Origin: Oikopleura dioica
Taxonomy: Eukaryota; Chordata; Appendicularia; Copelata; Oikopleuridae
Assembly: GCA_907165135.1 (NCBI GenBank)
Contig: OU015568.1
Location: forward strand, 6,332,501-6,396,500
Length of the DNA stretch: 64,000 nt
Direction: 5' to 3'
The notes beneath the pieces were generated by a model, which was given only the letters and a program-made list of their open reading frames with translations, was not told the origin of the DNA and did no database searches. Each line of letters opens with the position of its first letter. Positions within the stretch are counted from its first letter, which is position 1. Position numbers and translations under genes: made by a program. This document shows positions 46,906 to 58,400 of this stretch, in pieces.

Positions 46906-49348
46906 ATGCCCAGCAGAATTGATGAAATTAATCAGACTCTTGGGTATTTGTTAACAAAATTTGAGGAGGCTGATCTTTTTTTGACACTTTTAGCAACCAA
47001 GCGGTGAGAGCACGGCTAGACACGCCAATAGATCCTGAATCCACGAAAAGAATCAAAATATCGATATGCGGCCAGGTCTTCGTCACGCAAGAAAAAACAG
47101 TAGGGATGGTTCTAACAGTCATAAATAGCGATTTTAAGATAGTGACGCCCTAATTTTTGCGTATGAGAAAATTTATCAGAGAATTTTTTTTTTCAAAAAA
47201 GTAACCGAAAAAAACTTATAGTAAAACTCACTAGTCAGTGAGTTGTTTTTACGGCGCTTGTCTATCTGCCTAATTGATCATTAAATTTTTGTGGGAACCA
47301 GGCGTCAACAGCGCGGGCACGCAACACCCGCCTCTACCGCATGCTCACGGACAAAGTAAGTAGAAGCGCCCTTATGCTGGCATTTACTTTTACTAAGCCG
47401 TAAGCGTCTTTAGAGCCTGGCGGATGGATACGATGAAGCGCAAGATGTCTACTTTTTCGATCGTCATTTACCTTCATTCCCGGCGATTCTGTACTTTTAT
47501 CAGACTGGCTTCATTTGGAGACCGCTAGATGTGCCAATGGGATTTCCGGTTGAAAAAAATTCTCTCTTCCTTGATTTCAAGATCTCATTTTTTCAACCAA
47601 AGCAGAGGTCTTTGTCGAAGAAGTCATCTTCTACGGACTCGCGGATCGAATTCTAGCGCCGCTAGGGGATGAAGACAGAAACAAGCAAATTCTATTCTGT
47701 ATGGGCGGTAAAAGAACACTTTGTGTCCAAAGGTCAGTTTCTAGCGACTCATTTTCATTAACAAAATAAGCCGCGAAGCGATTTGGAATTTGTTCGAAAA
47801 GCCCGAGACGAGTTTATTAGGAAGCGGGTCAGAATTCTCAGATTTCAATAATTGATGCTCCCGCTGCTGATCCATTTTGAAAGCAAAAGTCATAAACGTC
47901 CTGTCAATATTCTTCATTCTGCTATCGACAATCAGCTTTTGCTTGGAAACGATTCCGTTTTTTCAAGAAGGAAACTGCTACCCTGGAGTTGATAAAAACG
48001 GAACTCCTGTACGCTATCAGATGAAAGACTACAACCCTGAAAGGTTTCTTGGCACTAGAATTTTTGAAGAGACTTTTCTAGCAACACTTTTCCATTTTGG
48101 GTGATCGAGACAATTTGCATAACGTTCTTTACGATCGAGTACGTTTTACGCTTCTGGTCGGCGCCTGATAGGTAAGCTTTTTCCCCCTCCTAGCGCTAGA
48201 ATATCTCCTAGATGCCGATTCGTTCCCGAGTTCATGAATCTTGTCGACCTAGCTGCCATCGTTCCCTACTACATCACCATTATCTTCGACGCAAGCATCA
48301 ATAAGACCGTCCTTTGCATGGATGACAAGACAAGTAAGTTTGCAAAGATTCTTCTGAGAGCTAATCTACAGCTGTGATTTACAGTATCTCTTGGTTTTTC
48401 TCCCGACTTTTTCGAAAAGTAAGAATGAGTATTAAAAAAATGTTGTATAAAATTCGTCGTGAATACTGTATTCAAAAAGTATTATTGAAAATTGCAAATC
48501 TAAAAAATATTTTTTAGCGTCTTCATCAAGGTAAATATCACAGTAGCTGCCCTAGAATCCTAATAACAATAGATTAACCAGCTACTAACCTTCGCGAATT
48601 AATATAAACCCTCCATCACCCTAACTTGCTGGAATTCAATCGTTTTCAATAAAAAATTGAGATCAACAAGGACTCATAAATATTTCAGCACTGACAACGG
48701 TAGTTTTCTCATGATCCTGCGAGTCATTCGTCTGGCTAGAATAGTCCGAATAGCGAAATTATCCCGCCACTCCCGAAATCTCTCCACTCTCATAAAAACA
48801 ATGAAGACTTCGCTCCGTGAGCTTTCATTCTTGATGCTATTCTTCATTGTTTCGATGGTTTTGTTCGCGACTTTTGTATATTTCTGCGAAGTTGCGGATA
48901 ATCCGAATATGTTTCCTTCGATTCCAGCGTCGTTTTGGTGGGCGATTGTTACGATGACGACAGGAAGGGATAGATAGAAAAAGGAAAATGACCTTTCTTT
49001 TATTTGAACAGCAAGATTATCCATCAAAAGTCGGTTATGGTGACACGTATCCAATCACTGCACTTGGCAAAGTCGTTGGATTTCTTTGTACGATTTGTGG
49101 TGTCCTCTGTATTGCCCTGCCCGTGCCTTCCATAGTTTCAAATTTCCACAGGCTATACCAGGTCTAACTTCATTCAACTGAAACGGACTAACATCAATCT
49201 TAGGAGGATCAAATCATGAATCCACATGGGAACCATAAATATAAAAGTAAAGACGAAGAGGTTCGATGCAAGGTAATTTTTCAAACAATCGCTTCGTTTT
49301 TTGACTATATTTCTTCAGTTAAGAAAGAAGTTCCTGGCAGATGTATGA
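46906..49348 (+). CDS. Voltage-gated potassium channel, Shaker (Kv1)-like
   Basis: Fourteen exons join in phase to about 467 residues: 46906-46943, 46994-47099, 47302-47355, 47414-47540, 47606-47732, 47771-47811, 47884-48043, 48082-48171, 48212-48333, 48385-48418, 48689-48963, 49031-49161, 49204-49272 and 49319-49348. The T1 tetramerisation domain ([38 protein letters not shown]) lacks the zinc-binding HxxxxxC..CC motif of Kv2-4, which favours the Shaker class. S1 is in [20 protein letters not shown]2 is [21 protein letters not shown]4 is [20 protein letters not shown] with Arg/Lys every third residue. The selectivity filter is TMTTVGYGD; S6 has [11 protein letters not shown], the PVP hinge. 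The C-terminus is very short. Two introns (47541-47605 and 48964-49030) begin with GA: no GT donor there keeps phase and filter sequence. The channel forms tetramers and conducts K+ on depolarisation. Confidence 0.93.
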
Positions 49349-49636
49349 AAATTTTACTGAAAAAAGTTCAATTCTTGTAATAAAGTACATATTCACAGCC
49401 TTACCTCTTTTGAACACGTGACTATGAGGTATTATTTCGAAGCGCAATTATTCCAACGCTGACTAAGAGAGTAAAGCGTGGCATATTTACTAACTTTCCC
49501 TTTTTACGATATTTGCTAACGACCAAAATGGCGAATCGCCAAACGTAAAAACGCGAATCACAAGAAAGTCTTTCCCTTTTTCTATCAGACGAGCTACTTT
49601 TGTCAGAATACAACTAGGTAGAGACAGAATAGAGTC

Positions 49637-52600
49637 ATGGGGGAGCCCATGGATGTCGATGATCAAGGAAGGCTTCTGCAAGATAATTATATGGACACAT
49701 CGATAGAGGATTATCATAATGTACCTTCCAACGTTCTTGGAGCTTGCCTAAGAAAATGCGTTTTAATGGAACCATCCACAATTGAGTAAGTGAAGACATG
49801 TAAGAAAATCAGTTAAAAATTAAATAAGAATCGATGTCAATGGATATGAACTAATCCAGAAACACAAGCTTCTCTTTCGAACGATGGAAAAGACCAAGAA
49901 TAGTTCTGAACCAGCTGATGAAACCACTGGCTCGATATTCCAGTTTCCACGAGATCCGTTTCAAAAGGTCTATGCAGTAGGAGCAACGTATTTCGACGAA
50001 AATAATGGTGTCATCCAGAAACTTGAAGGGAAAATATACAAAGTCAAAGTAAGGATTACCCTAGCTTTCTGCGTAAAAATTATTCTAGGAAGCGAAAGTC
50101 TTGTTTGATTACGCTAATAGACAGAGTATGACCGCAGCGAGAATTGAACTCGAAGATCGTGGCGACAAATTTCAATATTTCTTCGGCCCCTGTCCAATTG
50201 GCTGTTGCTCTATCGAAGTAAAATTTGTACTTGGCAAAACGATGCAAAGAGCACGTCCACAAGCGGAAACTTTTGAATCTTGTCTTCCACTTCATGTTGG
50301 CCGAACTAGATACCGCCCAGATCATCAAGTGCAATATATTCATAGTCATCGCTTTGTCGAAGACATAACTATAAGAATGATTCACGGAACTGACAATAAC
50401 ATCGAACTCAGTGCAGCTGTTGACGATTATGAAGTAAATGTTGAACTAACGCCAGTTAAAAATATGCATCTTGGCGTATACTCTGGTGGGGAACACATGC
50501 ATGAATATAAAGTCACTTTTCCTGATGGCAGGCCGAATATCTCTCAAAGTGGGCAGTACTCTGCGATTCTCAACATCAGTGTCACTTACGATAATTCAAG
50601 CAATGAGGAGCAATCCTTTAAGGACAGCAAAAAATATGCGGAACGAGTCCGAATCGATGGACTTCCCAATAACTATGGAAACATTCTATCATTTGACATT
50701 TCGCCCAAGATGATCGAAGAAAAGCTAAAAGAAAAAAATGTATCCATAGAAAGACAAGGCAAGACTGCAAGAGAATTGACCTTCTTTATCGACCGATCTG
50801 GAACAATGGTTGGTCAACCACTACGGGAGGCAGTTTATGGAACATTGTTACTTCTACGAAGTGTTCTTCGAAAAGACGATTCTTTCAGAATTGTTTCGGT
50901 TGGTTCAAGAAGTGAATACTTGATGCTCAACAACAGGGATGAATTTACAGCAAGTGATCTACACAATGACCAGAACCAGAGTCCAGTCGAAATTGAGATG
51001 AGCAGATTTACAGCAAACATGAACGAAACAAAGCTGTTAGAACCAATTCAAATTGCGATAAATCGACGAACAGAAAAAGATCGAATATTCATTCTCATCA
51101 CAGATGGACTTTTTGGTCGGCCAAGGCAGGCTCAAGGGAATAATGATGCGAATTTTCTTGCAGATGAGTTTGAAGAAACGAGAACAATTATTGAGCATGA
51201 AACCGCGGGTACTCGAGCAGGAGCCTTCCGTTTTTTTGCAGTTGGAGTTGGCAGAAACTCAAACCAAATGGGATGTGACGAGCTTGCAAGAGTCGGCAAA
51301 GGAAGTTTCATTCACGTGCCTTTGAGACATCGACTTCAAAGTGAAATGCTCAAACTTGGTGATCATATTCAACTCAATCACTATGAGCTGACAGACATCA
51401 AGCTAACTGACGGAGAAGGAGATGATTTAGCTGCCTTTCCAGGTAGAGAATCTGTACTTTTTCATTATAATTTATAACTTTTAGGTCCTGGATTAATGCT
51501 AACAAGGGACAGTTTACTACCACAATGGGAACTCTTTGGACTAAATGATGAACCATTTAAACATCTTATTCGAAATGGTTATCTGCAATATCTTAGCCGC
51601 TTTCAAAGTCTTCAAATTTATGGCAATGATCGTGTGCATTATCATCTTCCAGATCTCACGCCACAGGAAATCAAAGATAATGTAAAGGTCATAATAGAAA
51701 TAAATTCTCAACACTTCATTGATATCGACATAAGGTAAGCAATATCTTTTATCCCGATTCTTATTGTTAATTAAAGTGATGCAGTTACTTTACTTTCCAA
51801 TGTCGAAAAAAATGTAAGAAACAATGATGCGTTATTTCCATTGAAAAGTTATGGTTATCAACAATCTGCCTTTTTGTCGAGTTTTAAATATCCAATACCT
51901 GAAATCAACGGCTACGATCTTCTCACAGAGTTCGCCTTGAAGGTACCTAGCAATAGAGATATTTTTAAGTTATATATTAAATTCAGACCAAAATCATGGT
52001 CTTTAAAAAGACAAGTTACGGCTGGTTCGACATGAACGAAGGAGTGGCAAAGAATGTGATAGATCAAGCAAGGGCTAATGAAGAGGCTATCAGGCCTATG
52101 GAAATTCAAGAGATCTCTGCTCAAAATTACGATGCATATTTTGGCTCCGGCCGACAAAACCAGGGTTTCGCGCACAACGTGCAAGTTGGCGGAGTCGGTG
52201 GTCGCCCACAAGGAGGAGATTATGCTGGTGGAAATCAGGGAGTCCCTGGACAACGACGTCCGACTTTCGGAAAGCCCCCACCAGCGGGAGGAGCAAGTGC
52301 GATGCGAAAACATCGGAAGCAGAACAAATACGGCGTCAGATACCAGAATACCATTTTGCCCAAACCGACCTACATTCCTGAGGACAAGAACTTTACTCCT
52401 CTTCTTCTTCAAGGTAAGAAATTATAGGCTCTGTCCAACATTCTCTAAAACTCTCTAGCTGATCGTACCTGGATTTGGAGAAGCAAGCAGCAAACTTGGG
52501 AGCAAATCAGAAAGTACTTGGCCTTCGAAGAAGATATTCACCCACCTATGCTCGTCAAAGAACTCTTCAAACAAAACGGCAAATTTGCGGCGAAGTTCAA

Positions 52601-52883
52601 CTTCTCCAGAGAAAACGAGGCCCAAGAACGAGACGATGTGATTGTGACACTATTCGTGTATGCAATCTTCGAAAAACGCTGCGAAAGAAAACGGTCAGTC
52701 TTTGCTCTTTATTATGATTTATTCAAGAAAAATTCTAGGGACATCTGGTCACGCTCCTGGCGCGATACGCTGGCAACAATGAGCAGCAAATTTGGTGCAA
52801 AAGAAGAGGATGTCAAAGCTCTCAAGCAAGAAATTCTCCAGTTCATCTACAAAAAAGGCCTGATTCTTCCAGAACGCTACTAA
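49637..52883 (+). CDS. VIT/von Willebrand factor A domain protein (vWA5-like)
   Basis: Eight exons (49637-49785, 49829-50048, 50089-51442, 51485-51734, 51777-51942, 51987-52413, 52459-52693, 52739-52883) give about 981 residues. A short acidic N-terminus precedes a VIT-like region (VYAVGATYFDENN, EGKIYKVKEAKVLFDYANRQ, FFGPCPIGCCSIEVKF). The vWA domain begins at ELTFFIDRSGTMVG: D-R-S-G-T is the metal-ion-dependent adhesion site, with Thr in place of the second Ser; RIFILITDGLFG supplies the later Asp. The C-terminal part (SYGWFDMNEGVAKNV, then a Gly-rich linker and WEQIRKYLAFEEDIHPPM) resembles the end of vWA5A and vault-PARP-type proteins. No signal peptide, so intracellular. Exact role unknown. 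Internal exon 3 (1.35 kb) is very long for this window. AATAAA signals follow near 52971. Confidence 0.85.
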
Positions 52884-53314
52884 AATCAACAGTTCCATGA
52901 TTATCCTTGTACATAATTTCAACTTTGCTACCAATGACCAATTATTTATTTAACTCCTAGCGTTTTTCAAATAAAAATAAAGTTCAAATTGTCACTGTTG
53001 TAAATATTCCGTTATTGCCTGATTAATAAACTCAACTCTGAAGCTCAGCTTGAAAAGCATTAATCCTCTTGTTTCAAAAAAGCGCTTTGTTTGGATCTTG
53101 TCTTTGTCAGATCTGCTGAAAGAAACAAACTGCTAAGAATTAAGGAGAGCGATTTCGAATACTTAGTAATCCAAAAAAAGAAAGCTAATTATCAAAGAAA
53201 GAGAAAGCCGAAAACACGGGGCTTCTCATGTCTTCTCAGCCAATGCTCAAAGATCACAAACTCAGGCGCGTTTCCCAGAAGTAAAATAAAAGCCGGACTT
53301 TATTCTTCTCACTC

Positions 53315-53587
53315 ATGGCAGGGGACAGCGAGATTTTGAGAAATCTAACAAGCTTGAGAGATGAAATATTTCTGGTTCTTTCTACACAAGCTAAGGAGCG
53401 AGAAAATCAACGAAGAGAAAGAGAAAATGCAAAGCTACCACTATATAAAAAATCAAATCTCGGCTTCCAGAATCAGAATCAACGAAACTTGAGAATTTCT
53501 CCGACGCCCGAATTTCCTTCGACTCGCAATCGGAAGGTTTCAATTTACTCAATTATCAATTCAGGAACGTCATACAATCACAGCTAA
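53315..53587 (+). CDS. Candidate small charged protein
   Basis: A single-exon ORF of 90 residues. The first half is helical and highly charged (LTSLRDEIFLVLSTQAKERE, NQRRERENAK); the second half is Ser/Asn-rich. There is no signal or domain. It lies between the vWA gene and a MITE. Coding character is moderate; it might be a short coiled-coil protein or a chance frame. Confidence 0.35.
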   Translation: MAGDSEILRNLTSLRDEIFLVLSTQAKERENQRRERENAKLPLYKKSNLGFQNQNQRNLRISPTPEFPSTRNRKVSIYSIINSGTSYNHS

Positions 53588-53626
53588 AATTTTATACAGT
53601 TAGAAAATATGCTTCACAATTCGCCA

Positions 53627-53712
53627 AGAAAACCTGAGTCAGGGACTGAAAGATCTTCGAAGCTTCTTATTAAAGATCCTTTAGACCCTGACTCAGGTTT
53701 TATGGACAGGCT
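53627..53712. mobile_element. Minimal MITE, CTGAGTCAGGG arms only
   Basis: AAAACCTGAGTCAGGGACTGAAAGATCTT and its complement AAAGATCCTTTAGACCCTGACTCAGGTTTT, separated by about 15 nt. The smallest copy in the window. Confidence 0.85.
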
Positions 53713-53945
53713 CCTTGCTTAGAAACTGTCTGACAAATCGAGAAAAGCTGCTTTTCAGAAAAAATGCGTGCCATCCCGAAAAGTCAAATCCCAAAACCTT
53801 AATTTCTGTCCCCATTGCCCCCACTGTGCAAATACATATTCGAAGAAATAAAATTATTATAAAATTTTATTAATTAAAATAACACATTGGAATACTTTGA
53901 AGAAATGGCAGTGAACATGAGGATTGTCTACGATTGAAAAATAAT

Positions 53946-54972
53946 TTATAAAACTTCATCTTTGAACGCAGCGTTAATTTGTCCAGAAACACTTGGAACG
54001 GGCGATTTAGGCACTTCGATCGCAGAAGCCCGGGGAAGAGCCTCAAACTCTTTGAGTCGAAGAAGCTTTCGAAAATAAGGTAGAGCTCGACGGTTTGTCC
54101 AGCCGTAGATAAAGCCATTTGTGATGGATGAAAGTCGCAGTGAAGTCATTGTAAAATCGACGTCCAAAGGTGCTCCACCGTAGAGCCAGCCAAAAGAAGT
54201 AACGATGAATGGAATGGATAAAACAGCTTGAAAGCCGACCGAGATTGCTAGAAATCATTGTCACTAGAATTTCGCAACGAATTAACTTACCAAGGCGGCG
54301 GAAGCTCAAATCTCGCTCAGTCGGAAATCTTTTGATGATGTTCTGGTGAGTTAGATACGAGCAAACTCCGTTGCCAGCAATTGATATCAAGCTCATAACT
54401 GCAGGAATGACAAATGCGAAATCTTCGTGCTCAGATCGTAAAAAGCCTGAGCAAATGCAAGTAGCAAGTGAAAGAGAAAGTATTGTTCCGATTCCAAGCC
54501 CGGCGTCGAATGTTAAACCAGCGACATCACGTGAAGCTAGAATCGTTGAATCGCAATTCTACACTTTCATTCTGTACCTTGAAGTCTGTAAATTCCAATA
54601 AAGCTCAAAGTCACAGCCGGAGCGGTCAGCAGAGCAATTTCAGAACCGATGAAAATAGCGTCGCCAATTCCAGTAATCACTCCTGTTATTCTCAGCGAAA
54701 GGAGGACATTACCAACGAAAGCGTTCAAAAAATCGAAGGAAAGCAGAATCAGGACAAATTTGAGCACAAGAAGAGTTCTGTATTGCCCTTGTTCTCCAGC
54801 ATTTAGGCCTCTTTTTGCAGAAATAGCCCAAATAAGAGAAAGAGTGGATCCAAGCAACCAGATTAATGAAGCGAAAACTTCAATAAAAATATGTTTAATT
54901 GTTATTTTAAATTTTTTTACCAAGTAAAACAACAGTAGCTCCACAAGGCTCGGGATTTGAACACAGGCCCAT
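53946..54972 (-). CDS. Seven-transmembrane receptor-like protein
   Basis: Minus-strand exons 54921-54972, 54578-54877, 54291-54536 and 53946-54247 join in phase to about 299 residues. Seven hydrophobic segments are visible, e.g. FASLIWLLGSTLSLIWAI, LLVLKFVLILLSFDFL, IALLTAPAVTLSFIGIY, GLGIGTILSLSLATCI, FAFVIPAVMSLISIAGNGVC, ISVGFQAVLSIPFIVTSFGW, and TSLRLSSITNGFIYGWTN followed by a basic stretch (RRALPYFRKLLRLK). The last segment resembles the N-P-x-x-Y region of rhodopsin-like receptors with NGFIY instead. No DRY motif is visible after helix 3. Most likely a divergent class A GPCR; the ligand is unknown. The short extracellular N-terminus (MGLCSNPEPCG) has two Cys. An upstream exon cannot be excluded. 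Confidence 0.7.
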
Positions 54973-55441
54973 GTTTTCTGTTTCTTCCCTTTTTCAGTAG
55001 AATCTCTGTTCGAGGCGCATTGTTTTTTGTCTGATTGAATGGTCGCGCTTTCAGCGGGGCGTTCGCTTTAACAAATTCGTTTTGTTTGACGAGGCCGAGC
55101 TTGGCCGTGAGCCGACCAGCATTGAAGTTTTTTTTCTGAGCTCAAGCGCCCACGCGCCGGATCATCCGACTGATGATTCTTCTCTCTTTTTCTTCTTCGA
55201 TTTTGTGCAGTTGAGATTTTTTTTTCTCGGATGGAAACGCTGGCGAGGGTAATTTTTGCAGCTAGAATTATTAATTATTGAAGCTCTGAATAAGTAGCGC
55301 GTTCAATTAATTTTGGGAAGATGCCAGAGTGCTGTGACTTCAGGCGAATTGTGTTTTTTTAAATTATCAGAAGAATTTTATGAAGGAAACCTCCTTATTT
55401 ATTAAAGTAATAATCTTTTACAGATTTTTGGCAGTAATTTA
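54973..55441. other. Short spacer between two minus-strand genes
   Basis: Contains the upstream region of the receptor-like gene and the 3' UTR of the multi-module gene. Long T tracts (55128-55220) are visible. No other gene is seen. Confidence 0.5.
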
Positions 55442-58400
55442 TTAAACTAAAAAAGTTGTAATAACCAAATAATTAAAAAGTGCGAAAACAAGGAAGAAAA
55501 CTTTGCAGAGGAGAAAACTTTCCGGGTTCTCTTTGAGCTTCACATTTTCAAACAGGGTTTGGAAGATGAACACTCGAGGATCTGGTGGAGTCGGAGTCGG
55601 TGGAGGCACATACGAGGCGCATTTCACTAGAAAAAGATGAGTTTTTGGTCGATTCGGATTTTTGATCGCTTACCAGAGGCTACAGTCATTCCATCTTTTT
55701 TCAGCGCCATTCCTTCCGGACAATTTGTCTCGCTATCAGCGCTTTTTGGGGGCGGAGAAATGGGCTTTTACTACAATTAAGACATTCCTCTGCCCCTTTC
55801 CTGTAAAACATGCCATGATTTCGAACAAACAGGCTCCATTTCCGAGCATTTCTTTCAAAAGACAAGTAATTTCCCGACCCAACTTTGTAAAAAACAAGCT
55901 GTCCTTCTATTGCCGCCTTTTTCAAGTTATACTCTCCCTCTTGTCCGAATTTGTCGCCGTCGACGGGCTCAATGATCATTTTGAAACAGCAAACTTCGTC
56001 CTCGAAAATGATCTTTTCAGCCGTCGTCGTTGTCTTCATCGACGGGGTTGGTGCTAGCGTGCTTTTGAGTTTTTGGAAAACGACTCCTTCCCAAGGATTT
56101 TCTTCGATTTGAAACATTTGGAGGGTCGTTGTTGTTTGCGTGTTGAAAACGGAAACTGTCGAAGTTGTCTTGGTTGTTGATGCTCTTGGAGGGACGAATT
56201 CCTTGATCAATCGAAGACGAAAGGGGCCAAATGGTCTGTCGATGTTAAAATCTAAAAATGAAGAAAGAAAATGAGGTATTTATCTTTACCCGTGAGAAGA
56301 CCAAGAATACGATATTGCCCGTCTTTTCCGATTGGACAGTATATTGGGCTGCCAACATCAATATTTTGAAAAGTCCAGAATCGTAACTCGCGAATTTTCG
56401 TTGAAAATTCAAGAATTTTGCCATCTTCAAGCAAATCCAAAAAATATATTTTCAGATTGAGAACACTAAGTGGCTCGTGAATTTTGGGATAATATTTTTT
56501 CGTTCTTTTTTACAAGATTTTCAATTTTTCACCGAAAAATTACTTCGTTTTTTTTTATAAAAATCGCTCCTGAATTCGGGATCTTCTTGTTTTGTAAAGC
56601 AAAATTGCATTCCCTCAAGTCTCTTTTCCATCGCGTTTTCGATTTCGCCTTGAAGTGGAATCAGGTTATTCTGCCAGCTCTTAGTGGGTGTCATCCAAAT
56701 GATGAAAAATCCATCATCTCGTTCGTTGAACCAAGTCATGTTCGATTTATGAGAGCTTGACTTGTGGACCTCAGAATAGTCGATTTGAGCGTATTTGAGA
56801 TTGATGAACTCCTCAAGGTCGTGAGAAGTCGACTTTTTGATACAAGACGATACTAAAAAATTCAACAACCTAAAATATTTTGATTTCGGTCCTTACATGT
56901 GACGAAGGCGTAAGACTTTGTATTGTACATCCCAGTAATTGGTATCACATCCGACAGAATAAATCCATTACAACCAACTGAAAGCTCTGAGCCAGGAAAT
57001 CCAGAGAAAAGTCTACCAAAGCGCTGCTTTTCAGTATTCTTATTGATCGGTTCCCAATGAGTATATTGAGTCGTTTGGGTAGTCGTCGTTGTTGTCACTT
57101 TCGTCACTGGAGTAGGAGCTAGTGCTGGCTTAGTTGTTGAGGCTCTCGGAGAGGCGAATTCGTTAATCAATCGAAGCCGGAATGGTCCGAAAGGCTTGTC
57201 GATGTTGTAGTCTGAAAAAAACAATTCAGAAAAAAAAACACTTGGTTTTGTCTTTACCCGTAAGTAAACCGAGAATTCGATATCTTCCATTTTTACCGAT
57301 CGGGCAGTAAATGGGGATGCCGACATCATAATTTTGAAAAGTCCAGAATCGTTGCTCCCGCATTTTCGCCGAAAATTCTAGCTCTTTCCCGTTTTCTACA
57401 AGCTCGAGAAAGTAAATTTTCAAATTGAGAATTGCGAGATGGCCCTGATCGTTCTGATAAAAGTTGGTTTCTCTAAATTCCGGGTCTTCTTGTTTCGTAA
57501 AGCAATATTGCATCCCCTCAAGTCGTTTTTCCATCGCATCTTCTATCTCGCCTTGTCCTGGAATCAAGTGATTTTGAAGACTTTTCGTCGTTGTCATCCA
57601 AATGATAAAAAATCCATCATCTCGATCGTCGAACGAAGTAATGTTGCCTTTCTTAGAGCTAGAGTAGAACTCGGAATAGTCGATTTTTGCTTGTTTAAGT
57701 TCCATTAATTCTTGAAGGTCTTTTGCACTCGACTTTTCGATGCAAGATGAAACTAAATAGGTTTTATAAATACTTTTTATAAAAGCTCTTACGAGTGACG
57801 AATGCGTTGGACTTTTTCGAAATCATCCCAGTAATCTCTGGTATCTCATCAGTTAGAATAAATCCATTGCAGCCAGCAGAAAGCTCTGAACCAGGAAATC
57901 CAGAGAAAAGTCTCCCAAAGTGTTGTTTATGACTGTTTTCAGTTTGTGGTTCCCAGTGAATGCATTGCGTTGTTTGAGTTGTCGTCGTTGTTGTCACTTT
58001 TGTGATCGGAGTCGGAGGTAGACCCGCTGCCGTTGTTGTTCTTTTTTGAGGACGAGTGTAATCAGTGATTTTGAAGATTGAGTAGCGACCTTTGTTTTTG
58101 CTTGAAGTTGTGTCCAAGAGCCCGATGATTTTGTAAGTTGAAGAGATGTCATGATGAGCGCAGTAAACTGGAGTTCCACAGTTTGTGCCAGAGAACTCCA
58201 TCATTTCAGTTTCTCCTACCGCCTGTACTTCCAAAAATGCATCTCGAGACTTTGTCACGTAAATGTGAAAGTACTCTAACTCCAAAAACTTTATCATGTC
58301 TACCGCTGAAGCCATCGACAGATCGAGATCTTCTAGCGATTTCAGTGGAGTCTTGATGAAACAGGAGAGTCTTCCCTTGCTCTCGTAGAATCTGCTGAGC

